8,450 bases of DNA, taken from contig JAAOII010000035.1 in NCBI GenBank assembly GCA_015163845.1, positions 1-8,450 of the forward strand. Reading direction: 5' to 3'. Each line of letters starts with the position of its first letter. Position 1 is the stretch's first letter. Source of the stretch: Candidatus Portiera sp. GTDB lineage: Bacteria; Pseudomonadota; Gammaproteobacteria; CBDBNL01; JAAOII01. Under the pieces are notes generated by a model that saw only the letters and a program-made list of their open reading frames with translations, was not told where the DNA came from and did not search any database. Positions 1 to 6,488 of this stretch are shown here, piece by piece. The position numbers were made by a program, and so were the translations under genes.

Positions 1-40
1 ATATCCTCTGTAAGAAATAAAATATTTAGTAGATAAGCAT

Positions 41-1018
41 ATGACACAGAACAAAATTCTTTGCTTTGGCGAGTTATTCGTTGATATGTTTGCTGACAGA
101 GATCCTTCAGCAACCAATCAAAAGTTTTTTCAACATCCTGGCGGTTCGCCAGCTATAGTAGCTTTTGCCGCAGCTGGTTATGGTGCTAATGCCTACTTCA
201 TAGGTAAACTCAGTGATGATCATTTTGCTAAATATCTGACTGATTATATGCTTGCTAATAATGTCAAAATGGATTATGCCATTAATTCTAAAGAGCATCG
301 TTGTACTATTTCTTTTGTCCGTCATGATACTGCAGGTGAACGGGAGTTTGAGATATATCGTGATTCACATAAGGCGGCTGACCTTGCTTTCTCTGTAGAC
401 GAATGGCAGGAAGAATGGTTTACAGATGCTAAGTTTTTACATTGCGGGTCAAATTGTCAATTAAGTTTGTCTTCTCATCAGGCAACTGAGGCAGGAGCAA
501 AAATGGCTCGGGGAAACAATACCTTGGTAAGCTACGACCCAAATATTAGACCAGCCATGTGGGCTGAGCAAAATCTATTGAGACAAAGAGTGCATGAAAT
601 TTTCCCTTATGCTGACCTAGTGAAGATGTCTGACGATGAAGCCGAATTCCTCTTCCCTGGTAAAAGCGAAGAAGTCATTGCCCAAGAATTATTTGCAATG
701 AGTTGTCAGATAATGCTGATTACTCGTGGGGGCAAGGGCGCCAGTGCTTATCACCCACAACATCCTCCTATGCATTTGCCTGGCATAAAAGTAGAGGTGG
801 TTGATACCACTGGGGCAGGAGATAATTTTATCAGTGCCTTTATGTCTAGAATATTGCATCTTGGATTACTTAGCCAAGATACAAGCATAAGAGATTTTAG
901 TGTGGAACAATTGGAGGCGTTAATTAAATTTGCCAATGCTGCAGCAACAATGTCTGTTACTGCACGAGGTGGAATGGATTCTTCCCCTTCTTTAGAACAA
1001 GTTGAACAAGTACTCTAA
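41..1018 (+). CDS. PfkB-family carbohydrate kinase, fructokinase-like
   Basis: A 325-residue protein of the PfkB/ribokinase family, expected to transfer phosphate from ATP to a sugar hydroxyl in the cytosol. Seen: the N-terminal strand GELFVD with the substrate-contact Asp15, the di-glycine segment GGSPAIVAF (34-42), SYDPNIRP (164-171) as in fructokinases, KMSDDEAEFL (195-204), LITRGGKGA (226-234), and PfkB signature 2, DTTGAGDNF (255-263), with the catalytic base Asp261. The length is normal for fructokinases. An oddity is Ile39, where GGAPAN/GGKGAN-type motifs normally carry the sugar-contacting Asn. The ATG at 41 places GELFVD at the usual distance from the N-terminus, but no strong ribosome-binding site is visible in the 40 bases before it. 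The gene overlaps glk by 17 bp, which suggests joint translation and a role in hexose uptake metabolism. Fructose is the likely substrate, but other sugars such as 2-keto-3-deoxygluconate are possible; the family is certain and the substrate is not. Confidence 0.9.
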   Translation: MTQNKILCFGELFVDMFADRDPSATNQKFFQHPGGSPAIVAFAAAGYGANAYFIGKLSDDHFAKYLTDYMLANNVKMDYAINSKEHRCTISFVRHDTAGEREFEIYRDSHKAADLAFSVDEWQEEWFTDAKFLHCGSNCQLSLSSHQATEAGAKMARGNNTLVSYDPNIRPAMWAEQNLLRQRVHEIFPYADLVKMSDDEAEFLFPGKSEEVIAQELFAMSCQIMLITRGGKGASAYHPQHPPMHLPGIKVEVVDTTGAGDNFISAFMSRILHLGLLSQDTSIRDFSVEQLEALIKFANAAATMSVTARGGMDSSPSLEQVEQVL

Positions 1019-1967
1019 TAACTCTAATAGTTCTCCAGCACTGGTCGCCGATATAGGTGGGACCAATGCGCGGTTTGCCCTAGCAGATAAAGGCAAGGTC
1101 TTTGAAGAAAAAGTTCTAGCAGTTAAGGACTTTAATCATCCACGCGACGCCATACAAACATACTTTGAGGATGTTGGCATCAAAGCTGAACAAGGATGCA
1201 TAGCGGTTGCCTGTCCTGTTCATACCAACCCTATCCAATTAACTAATAGCCATTGGCAATTCTTCCCTGACAGTTTATCTAAGGAATTGAACTTCAGCAG
1301 GTTGAAGATTATCAATGATTTTACTGCTCTGTCTTTGGCTGTGCCTTTAATGAAGGAACAAGATGTTATAAAGTTTGGTAGCGGGATAGTTATCGACGAG
1401 AAGCCCATCGGTGTCCTAGGACCTGGAACTGGTTTAGGTATGTCAGGGCTGATTCATTCAAATTCGGGTTGGATACCTCTGCAAGGAGAAGGCGGTCATA
1501 TATCCTATTCAGCTCAAACAGAGTTAGAAATAGAGGTAGTTAGAATATTACATAAGGAGTTCCCGCGGGTTTCAGCTGAGAGGATACTAACTGGGGATGG
1601 GATACAACGTCTGTATAGAACCATGTGCATAATTAATGATAAAGCGACAGAAAACCTCCAGCCGCATCAGATAGCTGAATTGGCAATAAGTAAGAAAGAC
1701 GATTCTTGTGTTAGTGCTATGGATATATTTGCGGCGGCCTTGGGAGATGTTGCTGGTGATCTAGGTTTAGTATTGGGGGCATTTGGCGGCATATACCTTG
1801 GTGGCGGTATAGTTAGCAAGCACCATAAATACTTTATCCAGAGTTCATTGAGAAGGCGCTTTGAAAACAAGGGGCGCTTTGATTCTTATATGCGCGACAT
1901 ACCTACTTTCATAATCCATTGTGAACTATCAGCTCTTAAGGGCTGTGCCGTGGCTATAGGTGAATAG
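1002..1967 (+). CDS. glk: Glucokinase, TTG start
   Basis: A 321-residue cytosolic glucokinase of the E. coli Glk type (ATP + glucose to glucose 6-phosphate), not the ROK type. Seen: the N-terminal phosphate loop LVADIGGTNARFAL (14-27), the catalytic Asp106 in INDFTAL, GVLGPGTGLG (137-146), QGEGGH (161-166) near the sugar site, and the late nucleotide-binding GGIYLGGGI (262-270). The length equals that of E. coli Glk. The start is TTG at 1002: an in-frame TAG at 993-995 excludes anything longer, and no ATG or GTG occurs before the conserved DIGGT motif. The start lies inside the end of the upstream kinase gene, so translational coupling is likely. The last 14 codons, encoding ELSALKGCAVAIGE, lie in DNA that is repeated immediately downstream; the gene itself is complete and ends at TAG 1965-1967. 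Confidence 0.95.
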   Translation: MNKYSNNSNSSPALVADIGGTNARFALADKGKVFEEKVLAVKDFNHPRDAIQTYFEDVGIKAEQGCIAVACPVHTNPIQLTNSHWQFFPDSLSKELNFSRLKIINDFTALSLAVPLMKEQDVIKFGSGIVIDEKPIGVLGPGTGLGMSGLIHSNSGWIPLQGEGGHISYSAQTELEIEVVRILHKEFPRVSAERILTGDGIQRLYRTMCIINDKATENLQPHQIAELAISKKDDSCVSAMDIFAAALGDVAGDLGLVLGAFGGIYLGGGIVSKHHKYFIQSSLRRRFENKGRFDSYMRDIPTFIIHCELSALKGCAVAIGE

Positions 1968-1975
1968 TTAAATCC

Positions 1976-2011
1976 ATCCCCCTATATATAATCCCCATAT
2001 ATAATATCCCC
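1976..2011. repeat. 15-bp subrepeat, about 2.4 copies
   Basis: Directly after the glk stop region, two 15-bp units start at 1976 (ATCCCCCTATATATA) and 1991 (ATCCCCATATATAAT), followed by a third ATCCCC at 2006-2011. It is the first of three short-repeat blocks in this gap and differs from the later two in its period (15 rather than 13). It probably expanded or diverged independently after the larger duplication. Confidence 0.85.
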
Positions 2012-2066
2012 GGGAACTATCAGCTCTTAAGGGCTGTGCTGTGGCTATAGGTGAATAGTTAAATCC

Positions 2067-2092
2067 ATCCCCATATATTATCCCCATATATT
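2067..2092. repeat. 13-bp subrepeat, two identical copies
   Basis: Two identical tandem units of ATCCCCATATATT occupy 2067-2079 and 2080-2092, followed by the diverged tail ATCTCTTTGGGG. This block is the tail of copy 2 of the glk-derived repeat. Confidence 0.9.
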
Positions 2093-2104
2093 ATCTCTTT
2101 GGGG
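2082..2104. other. Weak CCCCA/TGGGG inverted repeat, copy A
   Basis: CCCCA at 2082-2086 can pair with TGGGG at 2100-2104 around a 13-base AT-rich loop. The stem has only five pairs and neither strand follows it with a T tract, so it is not a convincing intrinsic terminator. It is recorded because the convergent genes glk and lysS have no better candidate between them. Confidence 0.3.
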
Positions 2105-2137
2105 CTGTGCTGTGGCTATAGGTGAATAGTTAAATCC

Positions 2138-2176
2138 ATCCCCCTATATTATCCCCCTATATTATCCCCATATATT
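2138..2176. repeat. 13-bp subrepeat, three copies
   Basis: Three tandem units start at 2138, 2151 and 2164. The first two are ATCCCCCTATATT and the third is ATCCCCATATATT. The same ATCTCTTTGGGGCT tail seen after copy 2 follows and reaches the lysS stop codon. One more unit than in the preceding block explains the 84-bp versus 71-bp unit lengths. Confidence 0.9.
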
Positions 2177-2188
2177 ATCTCTTTGGGG
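2166..2188. other. Weak CCCCA/TGGGG inverted repeat, copy B
   Basis: This is a duplicate of the inverted repeat 84 bp upstream: CCCCA at 2166-2170 and TGGGG at 2184-2188. On the lysS strand it lies immediately after the lysS stop codon, where a 3' stem could protect or terminate the mRNA. The stem is short and the loop long, so any function is a guess. Confidence 0.3.
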
Positions 2189-3754
2189 CTATCTATTAGA
2201 GGGGCGTAAAGTTGGGAAGAGCACCACATCACGAATATTTGAGGATGAGGTGAACAGCATCACCAAACGATCTATGCCTAGGCCGGCACCAGCTGCTGGG
2301 GGCATGCCATGCTCCAATGCTGTGATATAGTCCTCATCATAATTCATTGCCTCTTCGTCCCCATCATCTTTTGCGGCAACTTGTGCTTTGAATATTCTTG
2401 CCTGCTCATCAGGATCATTTAGCTCGGAAAAACCATTGGCTAATTCGGCACCTCCTATGAATAGTTCAAACCTATCAGCAATACTTGGGTCTTTATCATT
2501 GCGCCTTGCCAAAGGGGAAACCTCAGCAGGATAATCAGTTATGTAGGTGGGTTGAATTAATTTGCTCTCAACTGTCTTTTCAAAAACTTCATTTTGTAAC
2601 TTGCCGAGTCGCCAAGATGCTTCTGGTTTAATCTCTAAGGATTTGGCATAGTCAATCAGTTTAGATAAATCATCATAAGTAGTTGCATCTAATTGAGGGT
2701 TATGATCAAGCACTGCTTGTTTATGACTGATTCTGGTAAACTTTTCAGTCAAGGATATTGATTGATCATTGAGAACTACTTGTCCCTTTTCGCAATACTG
2801 AGTGGCGAGGGAATGGAAAAGTTCTTCTAGTATATCCATAAAATCAGACACATCAGCAAATGCTTCATAAAACTCTAACATTGTAAACTCTGGCATGTGT
2901 TTGGTGGAGAGTCCTTCGTTACGAAAGTTGCGATTAATTTCAAAGACCTTGTTGAAACCTCCAACTAATAATCTTTTTAGAAATAATTCAGGAGCAATGC
3001 GGAGAAACATTTTCAAGTCCAAAGCATTGTGGAAGGTCTCAAAGGGTTTTGCATTGGCACCACCAGCTATGGTGTGCATCATAGGGGTCTCTACTTCCAG
3101 AAAATTCTTGTCGGTAAAAAACTGCCGAATACTCATTATGAAAGCACTGCGGAACTTAAATATTTTTGCACTTTTTGGATTCAGTAATAAATCCAAATAG
3201 CGTTTGCGGTAACGTTGTTCAGTATCTGATAAACCATGATATTTCTCTGGTAGAGGTCGTAGAGATTTAGTTAGTAGGACTCCATCTTCTGCCTTGATAC
3301 TTAACTCTTGGGTCTTTGTTCTAAAGATCCCTCCCTTGACGCCAACAATGTCACCAAGTTGCCAGTTCTTGACTTTTTCAAATTCATCATCTCCGACTAG
3401 ATCTTTACGCACATAAACTTGTATTCTGCCGCTAGAATCCTGCAGGGTTAAGAACAAGGTCTTACCCATGTCTCGCTTAAGGACTAGGCGGCCGGCTAGT
3501 GAGTAGTCCTTTAAGTCAGATGCTTTTTCTTCTAAATCTTCTTTGGTGGCGGTGGCAAAAGTGTCATGCAGGTAGGATGCAGTATGCTTGACGTTAAAGT
3601 CATTGGGATAGTTCCAGCCAGAATCACGTAATGTTTCTAGCTGCACTCTTCTCTGTTGGATTAGATTGTCGGAACTGGTCGACTCATCCTCTGAAATAGA
3701 AGGGGCATTTTGCTCTTTATCTAGAGGTCCTTTATTTAACTCTTTGTCATTCAT
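2189..3754 (-). CDS. lysS: Lysyl-tRNA synthetase, class II
   Basis: A 521-residue cytosolic enzyme that charges tRNA-Lys with lysine using ATP. Seen: an extra acidic and Ser-rich N-terminal stretch (1-30), then QQRRVQLETLRDSGWNYPNDF (33-53) leading into the anticodon-binding OB-fold (about 85-165). The class II catalytic core follows, with the motif 1 region around 200-225 (FLEVETPMM at 218-226), motif 2 FRNEGLSTKHMPEFTMLE (277-294), the lysine-specific ITDYPAEVSPLAR (405-417) and GGAELANGFSELNDP (434-448), and motif 3 GAGLGIDRLVML (489-500). It is slightly longer than E. coli LysS (505), mostly because of the N-terminal extension. The ATG is followed by a plausible N-terminus and lies 8 bp after the acyltransferase stop; only a weak purine stretch precedes it. 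Unlike E. coli, prfB is not next to it. Its TAG stop overlaps the end of the glk-derived repeat. Confidence 0.97.
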   Translation of the reverse strand: MNDKELNKGPLDKEQNAPSISEDESTSSDNLIQQRRVQLETLRDSGWNYPNDFNVKHTASYLHDTFATATKEDLEEKASDLKDYSLAGRLVLKRDMGKTLFLTLQDSSGRIQVYVRKDLVGDDEFEKVKNWQLGDIVGVKGGIFRTKTQELSIKAEDGVLLTKSLRPLPEKYHGLSDTEQRYRKRYLDLLLNPKSAKIFKFRSAFIMSIRQFFTDKNFLEVETPMMHTIAGGANAKPFETFHNALDLKMFLRIAPELFLKRLLVGGFNKVFEINRNFRNEGLSTKHMPEFTMLEFYEAFADVSDFMDILEELFHSLATQYCEKGQVVLNDQSISLTEKFTRISHKQAVLDHNPQLDATTYDDLSKLIDYAKSLEIKPEASWRLGKLQNEVFEKTVESKLIQPTYITDYPAEVSPLARRNDKDPSIADRFELFIGGAELANGFSELNDPDEQARIFKAQVAAKDDGDEEAMNYDEDYITALEHGMPPAAGAGLGIDRLVMLFTSSSNIRDVVLFPTLRPSNR

Positions 3755-3762
3755 TTTCTTGA

Positions 3763-4593
3763 TTAAGTAGTTGTTTCGTGTTTTTTCTTGTAAGCATGTG
3801 CATCTGTGTTTATATTTGGTAATTCTTTGTAGAACTTTTCAACTTGCGCTTGAAATGTTTCAGCTTGCTTACGCAAATTTTTCTTGTCAATTTTTGGTGG
3901 ATATACTGGTTCAAGAACTTTAACCGTTACATCGCCTGGATTAACCACGAAGGTTTGATGACGATGTATAGAATATACTCCTTGCATGAGCACTGGAATA
4001 ATTGGGATTTGCAAGAATAAAGACAAAAAGAAAGGACCTCTTTGAAAATTATTGATCTTGCCATCTTCTGTGCGAATACCCTCAGGGAAAATTGCTAATT
4101 GAGTGTGTCCATGTTTTTTGATATCACTACGAGCTACATTGATAACTCTCTTAAGAGCAGTGGAGTCATTTTCATCATGTTTGATGCTGATCCATCCCAT
4201 TGAGTCGAAAGCAGCCCCAACAAGTTTACCAATGAACGGAACTTTAGCTGTTGCTCTTAAACTATAAACGAGACGATAATTAGATTTTTGCATACCAACT
4301 ATTAGTATGGGGGGATCCAAAGTTGTCACATGATTACTGACTAGAAGATATGACTTGTTTTCCATAGCAACTATATGCTCATAACCAGAACGGAACATCT
4401 TGATCCCTGCAGAAAATAATATCATTCGAGCAACCGACATATTGCAAATGCCTTGAATGAAATGTAGTGCCTTTGGAGATATTGCTCCAACAATATACAT
4501 GAACATTCCATAGACAAAAGTTACAAAATATAAAGCAACAAGATAGGTTGTACCTACAAAATAAGGGAGGAAACCAGAAGATTTATAGGACAT
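3763..4593 (-). CDS. PlsC-type lysophospholipid acyltransferase
   Basis: A 276-residue membrane-associated acyltransferase of the PlsC/LPLAT family, probably 1-acylglycerol-3-phosphate O-acyltransferase, which makes phosphatidic acid at the inner membrane. Seen: a hydrophobic N-terminal segment (about 9-38) that may form one or two membrane passes; the catalytic HX4D motif in NHVTTLDPP (His88, Asp93); a substrate-binding region around 107-136; FPEGIRTEDG (169-178), matching the FPEGTRS block; and IPVLMQG (199-205), matching the fourth block. Ile replaces the usual Thr in FPEGTR. The tail (about 233-276) is charged and lysine-rich. The start codon overlaps the end of the amidohydrolase gene by 11 bp and lysS starts 8 bp downstream, so one transcript is likely. 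The acyl acceptor cannot be told from sequence; a lipid A or ornithine-lipid acyltransferase is a less likely alternative, so no symbol is given. Confidence 0.9.
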   Translation of the reverse strand: MSYKSSGFLPYFVGTTYLVALYFVTFVYGMFMYIVGAISPKALHFIQGICNMSVARMILFSAGIKMFRSGYEHIVAMENKSYLLVSNHVTTLDPPILIVGMQKSNYRLVYSLRATAKVPFIGKLVGAAFDSMGWISIKHDENDSTALKRVINVARSDIKKHGHTQLAIFPEGIRTEDGKINNFQRGPFFLSLFLQIPIIPVLMQGVYSIHRHQTFVVNPGDVTVKVLEPVYPPKIDKKNLRKQAETFQAQVEKFYKELPNINTDAHAYKKKHETTT

Positions 4594-5740
4594 TATGGTT
4601 TTTCATTAAAGCAAGCCAATAACCTAAACCATAGGTTATGGACTCATCATTGAAATCATAATGAGGACTATGCAAAGAAGCACTGGAACCATTACCCATC
4701 CAAATATATGAACCAGGTTTTGCCTCAAGCATATAGGCGAAGTCCTCTCCTCCCATGCTGGGGTGCATATCAGTTATAAGCTGATCCTTTACTATTTGCT
4801 TTGCCACCTGAATTGATGTTTCGGTCTCTCGTGGATGATTGATGGTTGCGGCAGTTGTCGTGTAAGTGCTAAAATCATACTCCAAATTATGTAGAGCACA
4901 ATTAGCTGACACTAGATCATTGATTTTCTTCTTAGCAATCTCATAAACATCTTGATTGAAATATCTCATTGTGCCTTTGATCTTAAGATTGCTGGGGATG
5001 ACATTGTAGGAGTCACCTCCTTCAATGGAGGTAAAGCTTATTACTAAGGCATCCGATGGATCAATGGAGCGATTGGGTAAGGATAGCACCTGAGTGATAA
5101 TATTGCCCAGGGCCGCTATGGGATCATCTGCTAAATCAGGCATGGCGGCATGGCCACCTTTGCCAGTAATACTCAAATCAAAAAAATCAACTGCTGCCAT
5201 GATAGGTCCTGGACGAATAGCGAAGTCGCCAATAGCTATGCCCGGCCAATTATGTAAACCATATACTTGAGAGATTGGAAAGTCGCTAAAAAGACCTTCT
5301 TTTATCATTTGTGAAGCTCCTCCACCCATTTCTTCAGCTGGTTGAAATATGAAATATAGCTGCTTGTCAGCAAATTCCTCCTTATGATTGACAACATAAT
5401 GAGCTGCCGCTAGCAGCATCGCAGTATGTCCATCGTGACCACAGGCGTGCATAACTCCTTCATTGACGGACTTATGTTTGAAATCGTTTAGTTCGTGGAT
5501 GGGCAAGGCATCTATATCAGCACGTAAAGCCAATCCTTGCGAGGAAGAAGATGAATCTGACCTAAAGTAGGCAACTATACCCAGTCCTAATTTCTTATAG
5601 GGCATGCCGAACTCATCCAACTTAGTGGCTATGAAAGCCGACGTATTCGTTTCTTGGAAGGATAATTCAGGATGGCTATGTAAGTGATGACGCCAACTTA
5701 CATAGTCATTAAAATTCTGATTAACAAAAGACAAATCCAT
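4583..5740 (-). CDS. M20 family (M20D) amidohydrolase
   Basis: A 385-residue cytosolic metallo-amidohydrolase related to hippurate hydrolase, N-acyl-amino-acid amidohydrolase and plant IAA-amino-acid hydrolases. It cleaves an amide bond between an acyl group and an amino acid. Seen: RHHLHSHPELSFQE (17-30), LRADIDALPI (72-81), MHACGHDGHTAML (97-109) with metal ligands Cys100 and His102, QPAEEMGGG (133-141) with Glu136/Glu137, GLHNWP (161-166) with His163, the lid/dimerisation domain opening with GKGGHAAMPD (193-202), SMGGEDFAYM (328-337) and a final ligand His357 in SLHSPHYDF. All expected ligands are present. There is no signal peptide. It contains a run of serines (62-67). It appears to be the first gene of an operon with the acyltransferase and lysS. 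No Shine-Dalgarno sequence precedes the ATG. The true substrate is unknown. Confidence 0.92.
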   Translation of the reverse strand: MDLSFVNQNFNDYVSWRHHLHSHPELSFQETNTSAFIATKLDEFGMPYKKLGLGIVAYFRSDSSSSSQGLALRADIDALPIHELNDFKHKSVNEGVMHACGHDGHTAMLLAAAHYVVNHKEEFADKQLYFIFQPAEEMGGGASQMIKEGLFSDFPISQVYGLHNWPGIAIGDFAIRPGPIMAAVDFFDLSITGKGGHAAMPDLADDPIAALGNIITQVLSLPNRSIDPSDALVISFTSIEGGDSYNVIPSNLKIKGTMRYFNQDVYEIAKKKINDLVSANCALHNLEYDFSTYTTTAATINHPRETETSIQVAKQIVKDQLITDMHPSMGGEDFAYMLEAKPGSYIWMGNGSSASLHSPHYDFNDESITYGLGYWLALMKNHNVL

Positions 5741-5837
5741 AATACACTATATTATATAGGACATTTGCTGTAGACCTGTATAAGTAAGAGTACTTCTTTA
5801 TAGTTGTTCTATAAGAGTTGCAGTTATGGACTGCTTA
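5741..5837. other. 97-bp gap between GST and amidohydrolase genes
   Basis: This is the longest non-repetitive gap in the window. It contains the possible -10 box near its left end. GCAGT/ACTGC (5820-5824 and 5830-5834) forms a 5-bp inverted repeat just beyond the GST stop codon, and a TATAG/CTATA pair sits around 5800-5815. None has a following T tract on the minus strand, so no confident terminator is called. No small ORF with a credible start is seen. Confidence 0.4.
5751..5756 (-). promoter_or_regulatory. Possible -10 box for the amidohydrolase operon
   Basis: On the minus strand a perfect TATAAT lies within CCTATATAATATAG, 10 bases before the amidohydrolase ATG. No clear TTGACA-like -35 hexamer is found 16-18 bases upstream. 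If used, transcription would start only a few bases before the ATG, giving a nearly leaderless mRNA, which would agree with the absence of a ribosome-binding site. AT-rich DNA makes chance matches common. Confidence 0.35.
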
Positions 5838-6467
5838 TTAGTTATTGAGACCTTGAAATATTTTGCTAACAGTTGGTCTCTCAAGGATGTGTTTATACCA
5901 AATACTTAGGTGTTGATATTCACTGAGACCCAGATCCCTCTCATAGAATTCAAGCCACGGGAAGCAAGCAATGTCTGCTAGGGTGTAGGAGTCGCCAGCT
6001 AGATAGGTAACCTGCGAAAGACGCTTATCCATAACTTTACATATACGTTGTGCCTCTTTAGTATATCTTTCTATGGCATAAGGAATTTTTTCTGGAGCGG
6101 TATTGATGAAGTGATTTGCCTGTCCGAACATGGGACCTACGCCACTCATCTGGAACATCAGCCAGACCAATGTATTATATCTGAATTCTGCATCTTTAGG
6201 CAAAAGTGGGCTGTCAAACTTTTCAGCGAGGTATATGAGAATTGCTCCTGACTCAAAAAGTGAGAACTTCTTGCCGCCAGGTCCTTGTAGGTCTATTAGA
6301 GCGGGTATCTTATTATTAGGGCTGATTTGCAGGAATTCTTCGGTGAATTGCTCGCCCTTGCTAATATCTATCTGATGATAATCATAATCCACTCCGATCT
6401 CTGCTAGAGCTATTATGACCTTGAGACCATTTGGGGTATTTAATGAGTGTAGTTGTAAGTTATTCAT
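5838..6467 (-). CDS. Nu-class glutathione transferase, YfcG-like
   Basis: A 209-residue cytosolic protein of the glutathione S-transferase superfamily. Its closest remembered relative is E. coli YfcG, a Nu-class enzyme with glutathione-dependent disulfide reductase activity. Seen: an N-terminal thioredoxin-like domain (1-83) with the Nu-class TPNGLKV (11-17), whose Thr11 and Asn13 match the active-site Thr and Asn of YfcG; ISPNNKIPALID (48-59) with the cis-Pro; and FESGAILIYLAEK (71-83), binding the glutathione gamma-Glu. An all-helical C-terminal domain follows, with GPMFGQANHF (111-120), IPYAIERY (128-135) and LADIACFPW (163-171). YfcG is slightly longer at its C-terminus (215). The gene starts 21 bp after mltB with no evident ribosome-binding site, so it may share the rodA-mltB transcript. 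The physiological substrate is unknown. Confidence 0.93.
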   Translation of the reverse strand: MNNLQLHSLNTPNGLKVIIALAEIGVDYDYHQIDISKGEQFTEEFLQISPNNKIPALIDLQGPGGKKFSLFESGAILIYLAEKFDSPLLPKDAEFRYNTLVWLMFQMSGVGPMFGQANHFINTAPEKIPYAIERYTKEAQRICKVMDKRLSQVTYLAGDSYTLADIACFPWLEFYERDLGLSEYQHLSIWYKHILERPTVSKIFQGLNN

Positions 6468-6488
6468 ATTTACATATTGCTTAGGTTA

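Larger units (their letters stand above)
1923..2190. repeat. Nested tandem duplication of the glk 3' end
   Basis: This region contains the glk tail plus the whole 221-bp gap to lysS. Copy 1 (1923-1982) is the real glk 3' end. Copy 2 (2014-2072) repeats it from the codon for Glu308 through the stop and the following TTAAATCCATCCCC, offset by 91 bp, with a synonymous GCC to GCT change. Copy 3 (2102-2144) starts later, at GGGCTGTGCTG, offset by 71 bp from the same point of copy 2. The copy-2 and copy-3 units both continue into C-rich and AT-rich short repeats and end in ATCTCTTTGGGGCT. The final GGGGCT runs into the lysS stop codon. The two downstream units are 71 bp and 84 bp; the difference is exactly one 13-bp subrepeat. 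The offsets are not multiples of three, so the copies are not an extension of the glk reading frame. Confidence 0.93.

Noticed and set aside
2014..2058. A second short coding region for ELSALKGCAVAIGE after glk
   Set aside because: It is a duplicated fragment without a start codon or ribosome-binding site and is out of frame with glk.
2895..3200. 101-codon open frame on the plus strand inside lysS
   Set aside because: It lies wholly antisense to the conserved catalytic core of lysS, resembles no known family and has no sign of its own expression signals.
5820..5834. Hairpin GCAGT/ACTGC as the GST terminator
   Set aside because: It has only five pairs with no T tract on the minus strand; kept only as a note on the gap.
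6048..6375. Two overlapping plus-strand open frames inside the GST gene
   Set aside because: Both are antisense to a well-conserved GST and their translations show no domain.
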